A stretch of DNA of 64,000 bases. Source: Acidobacteriota bacterium (GTDB lineage: Bacteria; Acidobacteriota; Terriglobia; Terriglobales; Acidobacteriaceae). The stretch lies in contig JAFDVQ010000006.1 of assembly GCA_018268915.1 (NCBI GenBank), forward strand, positions 682,001 through 746,000. The letters run 5' to 3'. The notes under the pieces are model-generated. The model was not told the origin of the DNA, did no database searches, and worked only from the letters and a program-made list of their open reading frames with translations. Positions 45,413 to 53,286 of this stretch are shown here, one piece after another. Both the position numbers and the translations under genes were made by a program. Every line of letters starts with the position of its first letter. Position 1 is the first letter of the stretch.

Positions 45413-46459
45413 CTAGTTTGCACGGTCGTTCGTCCGATTGATGGGAACGAAAGCACCATCGAAAGCACCTGACATCAGTCTCTTAAAACTCGCAAGCCGG
45501 CCCGTCATCAATCTGTACGCGGCGCTTGCCAGGATCGAGGGGACTACTGAAATCAGCGCGATCGGATGGTGGATTCTCGTGTACAAGATACGGCTTCTTG
45601 GCCCGTACATTCCAGAGACGCTATCTGAGTCTTCCATCCCGGACCCCTGACCTGTGCTTCTGCCTTGCTTGTGGAAGACGATGCTGCGAGGGCTATAGAC
45701 CAGCTGGAATCGATTTCTGGCTCTGGTGATCCAGTCGATCTCTTCGAAAAAAAGAAAATATCTTTCGTTCATAAAGCCCACAGTCTCAAGAAAGGCGCGA
45801 CGTACGAGCAGGGATGCGCCGACGACATAGCTCAGTTGTTTCTCTACCTCCCGCTGGGGAGGGGCAACGTCCATGGTCAGGCCTTCTCCGATATGGTGAA
45901 CGCGAGCGGTCCATTTGGAATATCGAGCACCCCCTAAAGCTTGCACCGTTTTTCCGTCGTCATAGTAGAGCAGTGCGGAGCCACATATTCCTGCCCGAGG
46001 CTCTTCTTCCATTCTCAAGACAAGCTCGGCAAGAGCATCGGGAGCGACAGCCGTGTCGTTATTCAGCAACCACGCATATTCGAGGTCGCCCGTCTTTAAG
46101 GCGAGTCGCAGGCCAATATTATTTGCCCCGGCAAACCCAAGATTACGACCGGTCTGGACCAGGAAAAGGCGCTCTTCGCGGCCAGTGAAATCTGCGGCAG
46201 CAATTGAATCGAGTCTCAGGTAAGGAATAGGCTTGGGATATGGCGGATCGCCGAGGTGCCTCAATTCCGGCCTTGTAGAAGACGCCTGGACTTCTCCATC
46301 TGCCCAGTTAGCGATTCGAGCCAGCGATTCGTCAGAAGAGCCGTTATCGCAGACAATGACGCTGAAGTTGTCATATCTTAGTCGGAAAACGGACTCCAGG
46401 CACTCGATGGTGTCTTGCCACCCGTTCCAGTTCACGATGATGATATAGACCTTCGGCAT
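45413..46459 (-). CDS. Family 2 glycosyltransferase (rhamnosyltransferase-like)
   Basis: A GT-A fold enzyme of 348 residues from ATG at 46459. The N-terminus MPKVYIIIVNWNGWQDTIEC followed by VIVCDNGSSDESL is the classic GT2 nucleotide-binding start. The metal-binding DXD equivalent is in YAWLLNNDTAVAPDAL, and the ERYFLFFEEIDWITRARN block contains the catalytic ED/EEID motif. These are typical of WbbL-like rhamnosyltransferases. It is the first gene of a minus-strand run with the polymerase, a second glycosyltransferase and the flippase. Confidence 0.93.
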   Translation of the reverse strand: MPKVYIIIVNWNGWQDTIECLESVFRLRYDNFSVIVCDNGSSDESLARIANWADGEVQASSTRPELRHLGDPPYPKPIPYLRLDSIAAADFTGREERLFLVQTGRNLGFAGANNIGLRLALKTGDLEYAWLLNNDTAVAPDALAELVLRMEEEPRAGICGSALLYYDDGKTVQALGGARYSKWTARVHHIGEGLTMDVAPPQREVEKQLSYVVGASLLVRRAFLETVGFMNERYFLFFEEIDWITRARNRFQLVYSPRSIVFHKQGRSTGQGSGMEDSDSVSGMYGPRSRILYTRIHHPIALISVVPSILASAAYRLMTGRLASFKRLMSGAFDGAFVPINRTNDRAN

Positions 46460-46782
46460 GGATGCAAACCGCGGGCATTGGGGAACTTCCGGGAAAGAGC
46501 GGAACGCCTCAGAGGCTCAGTCCATTATAGATGGGCGTTGGATTGAACCTTGCTTGGCCAAGCATTGCAACCGTAGGCGGGCAGCGGCCCGCGCTACTCC
46601 TTGGATTCACTCTGCCAGCGATTTTTAGACTGAAGTCGATCTGATCGTGGATCCAGCAATCTCAACACACATGCATCCGTCATTCATGGATACCACCTAG
46701 CAAAGCGTGCGCAAAGCCGGTCTATGTAGCCGGCGATATCAAAGTCGAACATCAACTATCTTTGGCGAACTGGAAAGACAGG
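46460..46782. other. Divergent intergenic region with REP-like hairpin
   Basis: Between the minus-strand glycosyltransferase and a small plus-strand gene there is no other reading frame of note. The region holds the palindrome at 46573-46597. Promoters for both sides should lie here but were not assigned. Confidence 0.4.
46573..46597. repeat. REP-like palindromic element
   Basis: GTAGGCGGGC (46573-46582) and GGCCCGCGCTAC (46586-46597) form an imperfect hairpin with one bulge and a 3-nt loop. No T-run follows in either direction, so a terminator is unlikely. Sequence and size resemble dispersed intergenic palindromes; only this copy was noticed here. Confidence 0.5.
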
Positions 46783-47031
46783 ATGAGCCCTGAACGCCTC
46801 GAGAACATCCTCGAAGCCGAGTCAGCATTTAACGATATCTACAAAGGCCCAGTTGAACGACTGCTTCTGACTATGAAGCTGTTGGCGCTGTTCGGTAAGC
46901 GGAAACTGAAGAAAGAAGATCCAAGATTCCTGCAAGTGATCCGGAAGGAGATGCTGCGGCGACTATTCGAGACTCGCAGCGCAGGAGTGACGAAGTGGCG
47001 GAACTCAGCTCGCGTGAAACACCAGGAATGA
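46783..47031 (+). CDS. Small basic helical protein, unknown function
   Basis: This 82-residue product from ATG at 46783 (the frame opens at TTG 46762) is not recognised. It is helical and basic, with an amphipathic stretch (GPVERLLLTMKLLALFGKRKL) and a charged C-terminal half (FLQVIRKEMLRRLFETR). A purine-rich GGAAAGACAGG lies directly before the ATG. It is the only plus-strand gene between minus-strand polysaccharide genes. It may be real, but length alone cannot exclude chance. Confidence 0.4.
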   Translation: MSPERLENILEAESAFNDIYKGPVERLLLTMKLLALFGKRKLKKEDPRFLQVIRKEMLRRLFETRSAGVTKWRNSARVKHQE

Positions 47032-47074
47032 CCGGAGGTAGTATTTGGTGATTCCTTCCGGACCGGGCTTTCTT

Positions 47075-48331
47075 CTAGGCCGGGCGCTTCCTGAACGAAA
47101 GCGCATCTCTGAAAAGATGGTATCGCTGGGCCAACCGGGGCTCACCCTTCACTCGCTTCGTAATCGCCTGCAGTAGAGCCACGACAACGCCTGCAAAGAA
47201 GCCGGCGAGAATTGAGCAGATTACGATCAGAGTCCGGTTTGGAAATGAGCGCTTATCTGGAATCGTTGCCGCGTCAACGACTTGAATGAGCGACCCCTGT
47301 TTCGCCTCATCCACTTTGGCGATCTCAAACTGACGTGCCAGGATGTTGAACACCGTCTCGTAGTACTTGACATCGCGAAGCTTGCGGACGTAATCGAGTC
47401 CAGCAGCCGGCACCTGCCCTTTGGGGACGATCAGCCCTTCGTCAATGTTCGCCGATCCTCCCAGTTTTGCGAGCTGTCCGCGCAGTGCATCCAGTTCTTT
47501 CTGGCTTTGGACCAACTGAGAGTTCTCTCCGGTCGCGAATGTCTTTAGAGACTCAATTTGTACTTCTTTGGCTGCAATCTGAGCGCGAAGGAGCGCAGCG
47601 GATTCGATCAGAGCTCTTGCCTGAGCATCAACTTGAATCAGACCAGTTTTTTGTTCGGTTTGCTTCAGAGCCTCTTCCGCATTTGCAAGGCTCTCTTTGG
47701 TCTCTTCCAACTGCTGCTGAAAGAACAAGCGCCTCTGCGAAGCTTCTGTGATGGCCATGTGCTCCGACAATTTTCGAAACTGGTCGACATAACCATTCGC
47801 GAGTTCAGCCGCTCGTTTGGGGTCCCGGTCATCGATTGAGATATGAATGAGACCGTCTTTCCCGCTGCCGTCTACCTTGGTGTGATTCTCCAACTCGTGG
47901 CGTGCATCAGAAGCGAATTTCTTGCGATACTCCTGCATTAACTCGAATCGCTGCACCATTGCATCCTCGACTGTGCGGCTCTTGAGCATGCCGACGTACA
48001 TGTCGTTAGGGTTCTTCAATCCGAGGCTGCCCCCAGCCAGCGATGCCATTCCGCTCAGACTGCCTAGTTGAGAAGAGAGTGCAGATGCCAGCGATGAGTT
48101 CTGCTGAGGCGGCAGGAGTGTTGTAGTTGCGGTGTAGCGCTTGGGCAGAAGTAAGGACAGGATAATAGCCAGTACGGCGAAGACCAGAGTGACCAACCCG
48201 ATTGTCGCTTTGTGCTCCGCCAGGACGATCAGGATATCCAGGAAGCTCAGATCATCAGACCTAGACGACCGAGGAACGGTCGCCGGTTCTGATGGCGCCT
48301 GCGATTCTTGAGTGGAAACGTCTAAAGCCAT
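47075..48331 (-). CDS. Polysaccharide chain-length determinant (Wzz/GNVR type, no kinase domain)
   Basis: The 418-residue inner-membrane protein has the polysaccharide co-polymerase layout: a short cytoplasmic N-terminus, TM1 at about 38-60 (TIGLVTLVFAVLAIILSLLLP), a Wzz domain, a long periplasmic coiled coil (about 190-290, RRLFFQQQLEETKESLANAEEALKQ) and TM2 near 365-390 (TLIVICSILAGFFAGVVVALLQ). The GNVR-like proline segment IPDKRSFPNRTL precedes TM2. It ends 25 residues later with no Walker motifs, so it is not a Wzc/BY-kinase. It would set chain length together with the polymerase and the SLBB export protein. Confidence 0.92.
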   Translation of the reverse strand: MALDVSTQESQAPSEPATVPRSSRSDDLSFLDILIVLAEHKATIGLVTLVFAVLAIILSLLLPKRYTATTTLLPPQQNSSLASALSSQLGSLSGMASLAGGSLGLKNPNDMYVGMLKSRTVEDAMVQRFELMQEYRKKFASDARHELENHTKVDGSGKDGLIHISIDDRDPKRAAELANGYVDQFRKLSEHMAITEASQRRLFFQQQLEETKESLANAEEALKQTEQKTGLIQVDAQARALIESAALLRAQIAAKEVQIESLKTFATGENSQLVQSQKELDALRGQLAKLGGSANIDEGLIVPKGQVPAAGLDYVRKLRDVKYYETVFNILARQFEIAKVDEAKQGSLIQVVDAATIPDKRSFPNRTLIVICSILAGFFAGVVVALLQAITKRVKGEPRLAQRYHLFRDALSFRKRPA

Positions 48332-48394
48332 GAAATCCTGCTGGTTCAGATCCCTACGATGAAAACTAGTCTACAGGACCACGAACTAGCCCCT

Positions 48395-49663
48395 TCAGCT
48401 GCGCTCAAACTTGTGTTCTGCAAACCTGTTGACTTCCGTTCGCCTTTCCCCGGTTCCTTTCGAGCCAGAGCCGCGGATCAGACAATGTATTGAATCGCCC
48501 AGCCCTGCGAGTTGTGCCGGCCATGAGTGGTGCTCCTGGACGAAGCGCCGGGCTGCGATCGCCATCGGGCTAGAAATACCGCGGTCAGTCAAAAGCTTCA
48601 CGATCTTGTCCGCCCAATCGCTTGGCTGGACAGCGGTCATCAGATGGACACCAGGAACAGCTGCTAACCCCTCTAATCCAAGGGGTGAGGTGACCGTCGG
48701 AACACCAAAGGCCATATATTCCAAGATCTTGTTCTGAATGCCCGCCCCGATGCGGAGAGGGCAGACGCCGACAGAAGCTCCTGCGGCGGCATCAGCAACA
48801 CTCACTACTGAACCTGTGACAATAACCCCGCGCACTTCTAGCTTTCGTCTAAACTCGCTTCCGATTTGCCCGATGACTTTGAAGCGCGCTTCTGGCAGCC
48901 TGGCTCTTACCAACGGGAACACTTCTTCCTGAAAAAACAGAATTGCGTCCATGTTAGGACGGGTTGAGTTCTTGCCGATGAAGATGATTGTTTTACCGTC
49001 GGGCGCAAATTGAAAAGGGAGGGCGCTACTGTCGACGCCGTTGGAACAAACCATTACATTACGGTTCTTGCCGGGCGGAAAAAGGAAAGCGCGATCGACC
49101 TCCGAAACCAGAACGTTAAGGTCGCATTGATCAGCCACCGCCCGTTCGAAATTTAACAATCTTCTTCCTTCCAGCCGGTGCAAGGCAGCTCTGATGAAAC
49201 GCTCGTGTTGTGCGGTGCGTAGATAGGACATTGAAATCGCGTCTGTCATTTCCAGTACCTTCGGCATTTCGAAGTCAGTGATGTAGGACGCTGTGCGGAT
49301 CAGGTGTGCGAGCAAGCAATCATGCTCCGGTGCCATCTGCCGCAGCCGCTTCTCAAAAATGGGATTTTGGTAGTAGCCAACCTGAATTGGAATCTGGGAC
49401 GGAATTGCGCGCAGGCATCCCGTCACGCGACGCAAAGTGCCGTGAAATATCCGCTCAATTCGCGCAAACACGCCATCATCGGGAATTGCAGCGTCCATCT
49501 CTTCTTGCGATTCACACATGCTGAGGAGGGATAGGTCAAATGTAGCTGAGAGTTGCTTGCAGATCTGGTAGATGCGAAGCCTGTCTCCCCCCACTGGAGG
49601 ATATGGAAAACGTGGCGTAAGTACGAGTATTCGATCCTTGGAGGTTGGACGGTGTTCAACCAT
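48395..49663 (-). CDS. Glycosyltransferase (GT4-like, EPS-type)
   Basis: A 422-residue GT-B enzyme. The N-terminus has ILVLTPRFPYPPVGGDRLRIYQICKQL, the start seen in exosortase/EPS-associated sugar transferases of the TIGR03087 kind. The C-terminal donor half shows IIFIGKNSTRPNMDAILFF, FKVIGQIGSEFRRKL and CPLRIGAGIQNKILEYMAFGVPTVTSPLGLEGL, the E-containing binding loop of GT4. Start ATG 49663. It is divergent from the export gene and 63 bp upstream of the chain-length gene, so those two likely form one transcript. Acceptor and donor unknown. Confidence 0.9.
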   Translation of the reverse strand: MVEHRPTSKDRILVLTPRFPYPPVGGDRLRIYQICKQLSATFDLSLLSMCESQEEMDAAIPDDGVFARIERIFHGTLRRVTGCLRAIPSQIPIQVGYYQNPIFEKRLRQMAPEHDCLLAHLIRTASYITDFEMPKVLEMTDAISMSYLRTAQHERFIRAALHRLEGRRLLNFERAVADQCDLNVLVSEVDRAFLFPPGKNRNVMVCSNGVDSSALPFQFAPDGKTIIFIGKNSTRPNMDAILFFQEEVFPLVRARLPEARFKVIGQIGSEFRRKLEVRGVIVTGSVVSVADAAAGASVGVCPLRIGAGIQNKILEYMAFGVPTVTSPLGLEGLAAVPGVHLMTAVQPSDWADKIVKLLTDRGISSPMAIAARRFVQEHHSWPAQLAGLGDSIHCLIRGSGSKGTGERRTEVNRFAEHKFERS

Positions 49664-49901
49664 TGCCTAATGATCCTAGAATCTCAGGGCCAGACCGGAC
49701 CAGAGAGGTCCAGGCTTCAAATAGCTCTGTTCTCCGAGTGCTTCCGGGCAATGCCGCCTGGGAATAACCTTGACGAAAACAGAATTCCGGCGAGCGCACT
49801 TTGAGTTGAAAAACCTTGCAAAAGCTGATGGATTTGATTGTCGTCCTGGAGCTTCGAAGCGCGGTAAGTCGTTGGCGCGGCGCATGCTAGACTCGTGCCA
49901 T

Positions 49902-52619
49902 ATGTGTTCTCGTAACTGCGGGAAGGACCAGCGAAGCCCTTCAGGTGAGGGGGTCCGCTGGTGTCCCGCAAAGCAGTTGAAGGTCATTGGCTTAGCTACG
50001 GCAGCATTGCTTGTTTTCTGGGGAACCTCCCGCGGGAGTGCGCAGGAGCAATATCCGGGTTACGACACCGGCATAAACGGGTATCAGAGCCAAAGTTCAG
50101 CAGACTGTTCTGACCCGGCATTTGCCGCGTCGCCAGGATGTTCTCGGCAGAGCACAGGGCAAAATGCCAGTCAAACAGGCCAGGGGCAGCAAAACCAGAC
50201 GGGAATACTCGGTCAGCTGAATCAGAATCCACAGAATTTCTCGAGGCCAGATAGGAACTATTTCGATCTTGATCAGTATGGTCGTCAGCCAAACCGGCCG
50301 TATCGAATCAATCAGCCTCCGCCCCCGCCCGAGCACCTGACAGAATTTCAGAAGTTCATTGCCTCGAGCACGGGCCAGGTACTGCCCATCTACGGATCAA
50401 ATCTCTTTCGAGATGTCCCGTCAACCTTTGCGCCAATCGATATGGCACCGGTCCCCTCCGATTTTGTGATCGGTCCAGGCGATGAGTTGCGCATTCGAGT
50501 TTGGGGACAACTCAGCTTCCAGGCAAACGTTCGGGTCGATCGATCTGGCGAGATATATCTTCCTCAGGTTGGTCCCATCCATGTTGCTAGCGTGCCGTTC
50601 TCAGATTTGGACAAACAGCTGCGCGATGCAATCGGCAGAGTTTATAAAAACTTCGATTTGACTGTAGACCTTGGGAGAATTCGGTCGATCCAAGTGTATC
50701 TGTCAGGTGAAGCACGGACCCCCGGTCTCTACACGGTGAGTTCACTCAGTTCCCTGGTCGACGCGCTCTTTGCAGCAGGTGGTCCGAGGGCCTCGGGCTC
50801 TCTCAGACGGATCGAAGTCCGTCGTAATGGCGAGAAGGTTTCCGAATTCGATCTCTATGCCTTGCTCATTCACGGAGACAAATCGAAAGATGTGAAGCTT
50901 CAGCCCGGTGACGTGATCTATATTCCACCGACAGGCGGCCAAGTCGCAATCACAGGCAGTGTGCGGGTGCCCGCCATTTACGAATTGTTGCCGGGTGAAT
51001 CCGTCTCGGACTTGGTTGCGGACGCGGGCGGAGTTTCAGCGGTGGCGTCACAGGCACGCTTGTCGATTGAGAGGATCGAAGAGCACAACAACCGTCACGC
51101 GATGGAAGTTGCTTTCGATCAAACCGGGCTTGCCACTGTTTTGGCCGATGGCGATCTCGTTCGAGTCTTCTCCATCGTTCCTCAGTACAAAAAGACCGTT
51201 ATTCTTCGCGGGAACGTCGCGAATCCAGGTCGTTTTGCCTGGCATCCCGGCATGCGAGTGAGCGAACTGATTCCGGATAAGGACTCTCTCGTCACCCGCA
51301 ATTATTGGTGGAAGCGTACGCAACTCGGATTGCCCGCGCCGGAGTTCGAGCCTACTGCCAATTTCCGGCTCCTTCGCCAACCTAAAGAAAACGAGCCCTT
51401 GACACTCAGACAGGGAAACTCTGGAGCTGTTGATCAGCAAGGCACTCAGGATCAGACCTCTGCGGAACAGGCCAGCTCACACCAAAGCCGGACGTCGCAG
51501 GATCAGGCTCTTCTGGCGGGAGCCCAGGACCAATCAAGCTCCGCTGCGGCTCAAACTCGAGGTGCGAACAGTTCACTCGCTGCTCAAGGAGAGATTGCGT
51601 CGCGAAGGGATCTTGCTAATCAGGTGCAGCAGAAGACCACCGTCAGTATTTTGGCGCCCGATATCGATTGGAATTACGCAGTCGTTGAGCGAGTCGATCC
51701 CGAAACACTCAAGACGACATTGATCCCATTCGATCTCGGCAAGCTGGTTCTGCAGCACGACTCTTCTCATGACCTTGAGCTACAAAGTGGCGACGTGGTG
51801 TCAATTTTCTCTGAGGCGGATATTCGCGTACCTACCGAGCAGCAAACCAAGTTCGTGACTCTCGATGGTGAGTTCGTCCACGCGGGTATATACAGCGTGC
51901 GATCCGGCGAAACCTTGCGCGACGTTGTGTCACGCGCTGGCGGAATCAGCTCGAAGGCCTACCTCTATGGCTCGGAGTTCACGAGAGAGTCCGTTCAGAA
52001 AGCGCAGCAGGCAAGGATCGATGAATACGCCCGCACCCTGGAGTCCTCGATTCAACGAAGCAATCTAGCGCTCGTCGCGGCTGCGTCGACTTCTCCCGAG
52101 AGTGCTGTAAGCAGTTCCGCTGCACAGGCAACGGAAAAAGATCTGCTGGCCAGTGTGCGGCAGATAAAAGCGACCGGACGCATTGTCCTGGAATTCAAGC
52201 CCGGTAATCAGGATATGGCCTCTATACCTGCAATCGATTTGGAAAATGGGGATCACTTCGTCATTCCGCCAATCCCAGCCGTGATTAATGTCGTTGGGGC
52301 GGTGTACAACCAGAATTCGTTTCTCTACAGGCCGTCACAGAGAGTTGAAGGGTACCTGATGCAAGCCGGTGGCCCAAATAGGAATGCGGATAAGCGGCAC
52401 GCATTCATCATTCGCGCGAACGGCAGCGTGGAGAGCCGGGATCGGTCCGGCAGTATCTGGACCTCCGACAAGTTCAGCCAGTTGCATCTGAATCCAGGTG
52501 ACACAATCGTCGTTCCAGACAAGACATACAAGCCCTCTTTGCTCCGAGGCTTCCTCGATTGGTCACAGCTTTTCTCCCAACTCGCGTTTGGAGCAGCAGC
52601 CATCAATGTCCTCAGATAG
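49902..52619 (+). CDS. Large SLBB-domain polysaccharide export protein (Wza-like)
   Basis: The frame opens at TTG 49770; ATG 49902 is preferred because it places a plausible signal peptide (LKVIGLATAALLVFWGTSRGSAQ) near the N-terminus, though no start has a strong ribosome site. A Gln/Ser/Asn/Pro-rich region comes first. The poly-export domain is at PSDFVIGPGDELRIRVWGQLSF...GEIYLPQVGPI. Several SLBB repeats follow (LSGEARTPGLYTVSS, ITGSVRVPAIYELLPGESVSDL, LRGNVANPGRFAWHPGMRV, LDGEFVHAGIYSVRSGETL, VVGAVYNQNSFLYRP). A Gln/Ser-rich insert encoded near 51400-51610 splits them. At about 905 residues it is more than twice Wza length. It should form the outer-membrane exit channel. Confidence 0.9.
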   Translation: MCSRNCGKDQRSPSGEGVRWCPAKQLKVIGLATAALLVFWGTSRGSAQEQYPGYDTGINGYQSQSSADCSDPAFAASPGCSRQSTGQNASQTGQGQQNQTGILGQLNQNPQNFSRPDRNYFDLDQYGRQPNRPYRINQPPPPPEHLTEFQKFIASSTGQVLPIYGSNLFRDVPSTFAPIDMAPVPSDFVIGPGDELRIRVWGQLSFQANVRVDRSGEIYLPQVGPIHVASVPFSDLDKQLRDAIGRVYKNFDLTVDLGRIRSIQVYLSGEARTPGLYTVSSLSSLVDALFAAGGPRASGSLRRIEVRRNGEKVSEFDLYALLIHGDKSKDVKLQPGDVIYIPPTGGQVAITGSVRVPAIYELLPGESVSDLVADAGGVSAVASQARLSIERIEEHNNRHAMEVAFDQTGLATVLADGDLVRVFSIVPQYKKTVILRGNVANPGRFAWHPGMRVSELIPDKDSLVTRNYWWKRTQLGLPAPEFEPTANFRLLRQPKENEPLTLRQGNSGAVDQQGTQDQTSAEQASSHQSRTSQDQALLAGAQDQSSSAAAQTRGANSSLAAQGEIASRRDLANQVQQKTTVSILAPDIDWNYAVVERVDPETLKTTLIPFDLGKLVLQHDSSHDLELQSGDVVSIFSEADIRVPTEQQTKFVTLDGEFVHAGIYSVRSGETLRDVVSRAGGISSKAYLYGSEFTRESVQKAQQARIDEYARTLESSIQRSNLALVAAASTSPESAVSSSAAQATEKDLLASVRQIKATGRIVLEFKPGNQDMASIPAIDLENGDHFVIPPIPAVINVVGAVYNQNSFLYRPSQRVEGYLMQAGGPNRNADKRHAFIIRANGSVESRDRSGSIWTSDKFSQLHLNPGDTIVVPDKTYKPSLLRGFLDWSQLFSQLAFGAAAINVLR

Positions 52620-52644
52620 TGCTTCGCGGCAAAGCTGTACCGAT

Positions 52645-53286
52645 TTAGTGGCTGCTGATGATGCCTTGGCGAAGTGCTAGAGTTGCTGCTTCGGTTCGAT
52701 CGGCAACCTCGAGTTTGGCGCTGATGTGATTGATGTGATTCCGAACCGTGTAGTGGCTGATCTGGAGCGCCCCTGCAATCTCCTTGTTCGTAAGACCTCG
52801 CGAGACCATCTCGAGAATCTCGATTTCCCGGGCGCTGAGGCTCGATCGACTGTCGCGTTCCAGCATCCATTTGGAGAGCCGGTCTGGGAAATAGGTGCCC
52901 CCACCGGAGACCGTTTCAATAGCCGTAACGATTTCTTCCCGTGGAGCATTTTTGGAAAGGTAGCCTCTTGCCCCTGCTTTGATGGCCCGATACAGCTCTT
53001 CCTCCAATTCATAGCTTGAGAGAATGATCGACTTGGGTGGGCTTGGATCCTCACTGAGGATGTTCAGCAGATCGATCCCGTTGATGGCGGGCATCCGCAG
53101 ATCGAGGAGAATCACGTCTGCCGGGCTGCGCTTCAGGATTTCGATGGCTTCTTCACCCGAGTGCGCCGCGCCAGAAAGCTTTATTCCTGCCTGCCTGCGA
53201 AGTAGCGATGCCAACCCGGCGCGAACGACTGGATGATCGTCGACGATTAGAACTCTGATATAAGTCTTAGATTCTAGCGTGCTCAT
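52645..53286 (-). CDS. LuxR/NarL-type response regulator
   Basis: The 213-residue regulator has a receiver domain (about 10-125): acidic pair in VLIVDDHPVVRAG, phospho-acceptor Asp in VILLDLRMPAING, Thr/Ser in SIILSSYE and Lys in RGYLSKNAPREE. The C-terminal LuxR helix-turn-helix follows (LSAREIEILEMVSRGLTNKEIAGALQ...HYTVRNHINHISAKL). Its start overlaps the end of the histidine kinase gene by 20 bp, so the pair is translationally coupled. It probably regulates either the polysaccharide locus on one side or the TPR-CRTAC1-TonB module on the other. Confidence 0.94.
   Translation of the reverse strand: MSTLESKTYIRVLIVDDHPVVRAGLASLLRRQAGIKLSGAAHSGEEAIEILKRSPADVILLDLRMPAINGIDLLNILSEDPSPPKSIILSSYELEEELYRAIKAGARGYLSKNAPREEIVTAIETVSGGGTYFPDRLSKWMLERDSRSSLSAREIEILEMVSRGLTNKEIAGALQISHYTVRNHINHISAKLEVADRTEAATLALRQGIISSH

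Noticed and set aside
46573..46597. Possible terminator of the divergent genes
   Set aside because: It lies upstream of both flanking genes and lacks a T-run, so it was recorded as a repeat instead.
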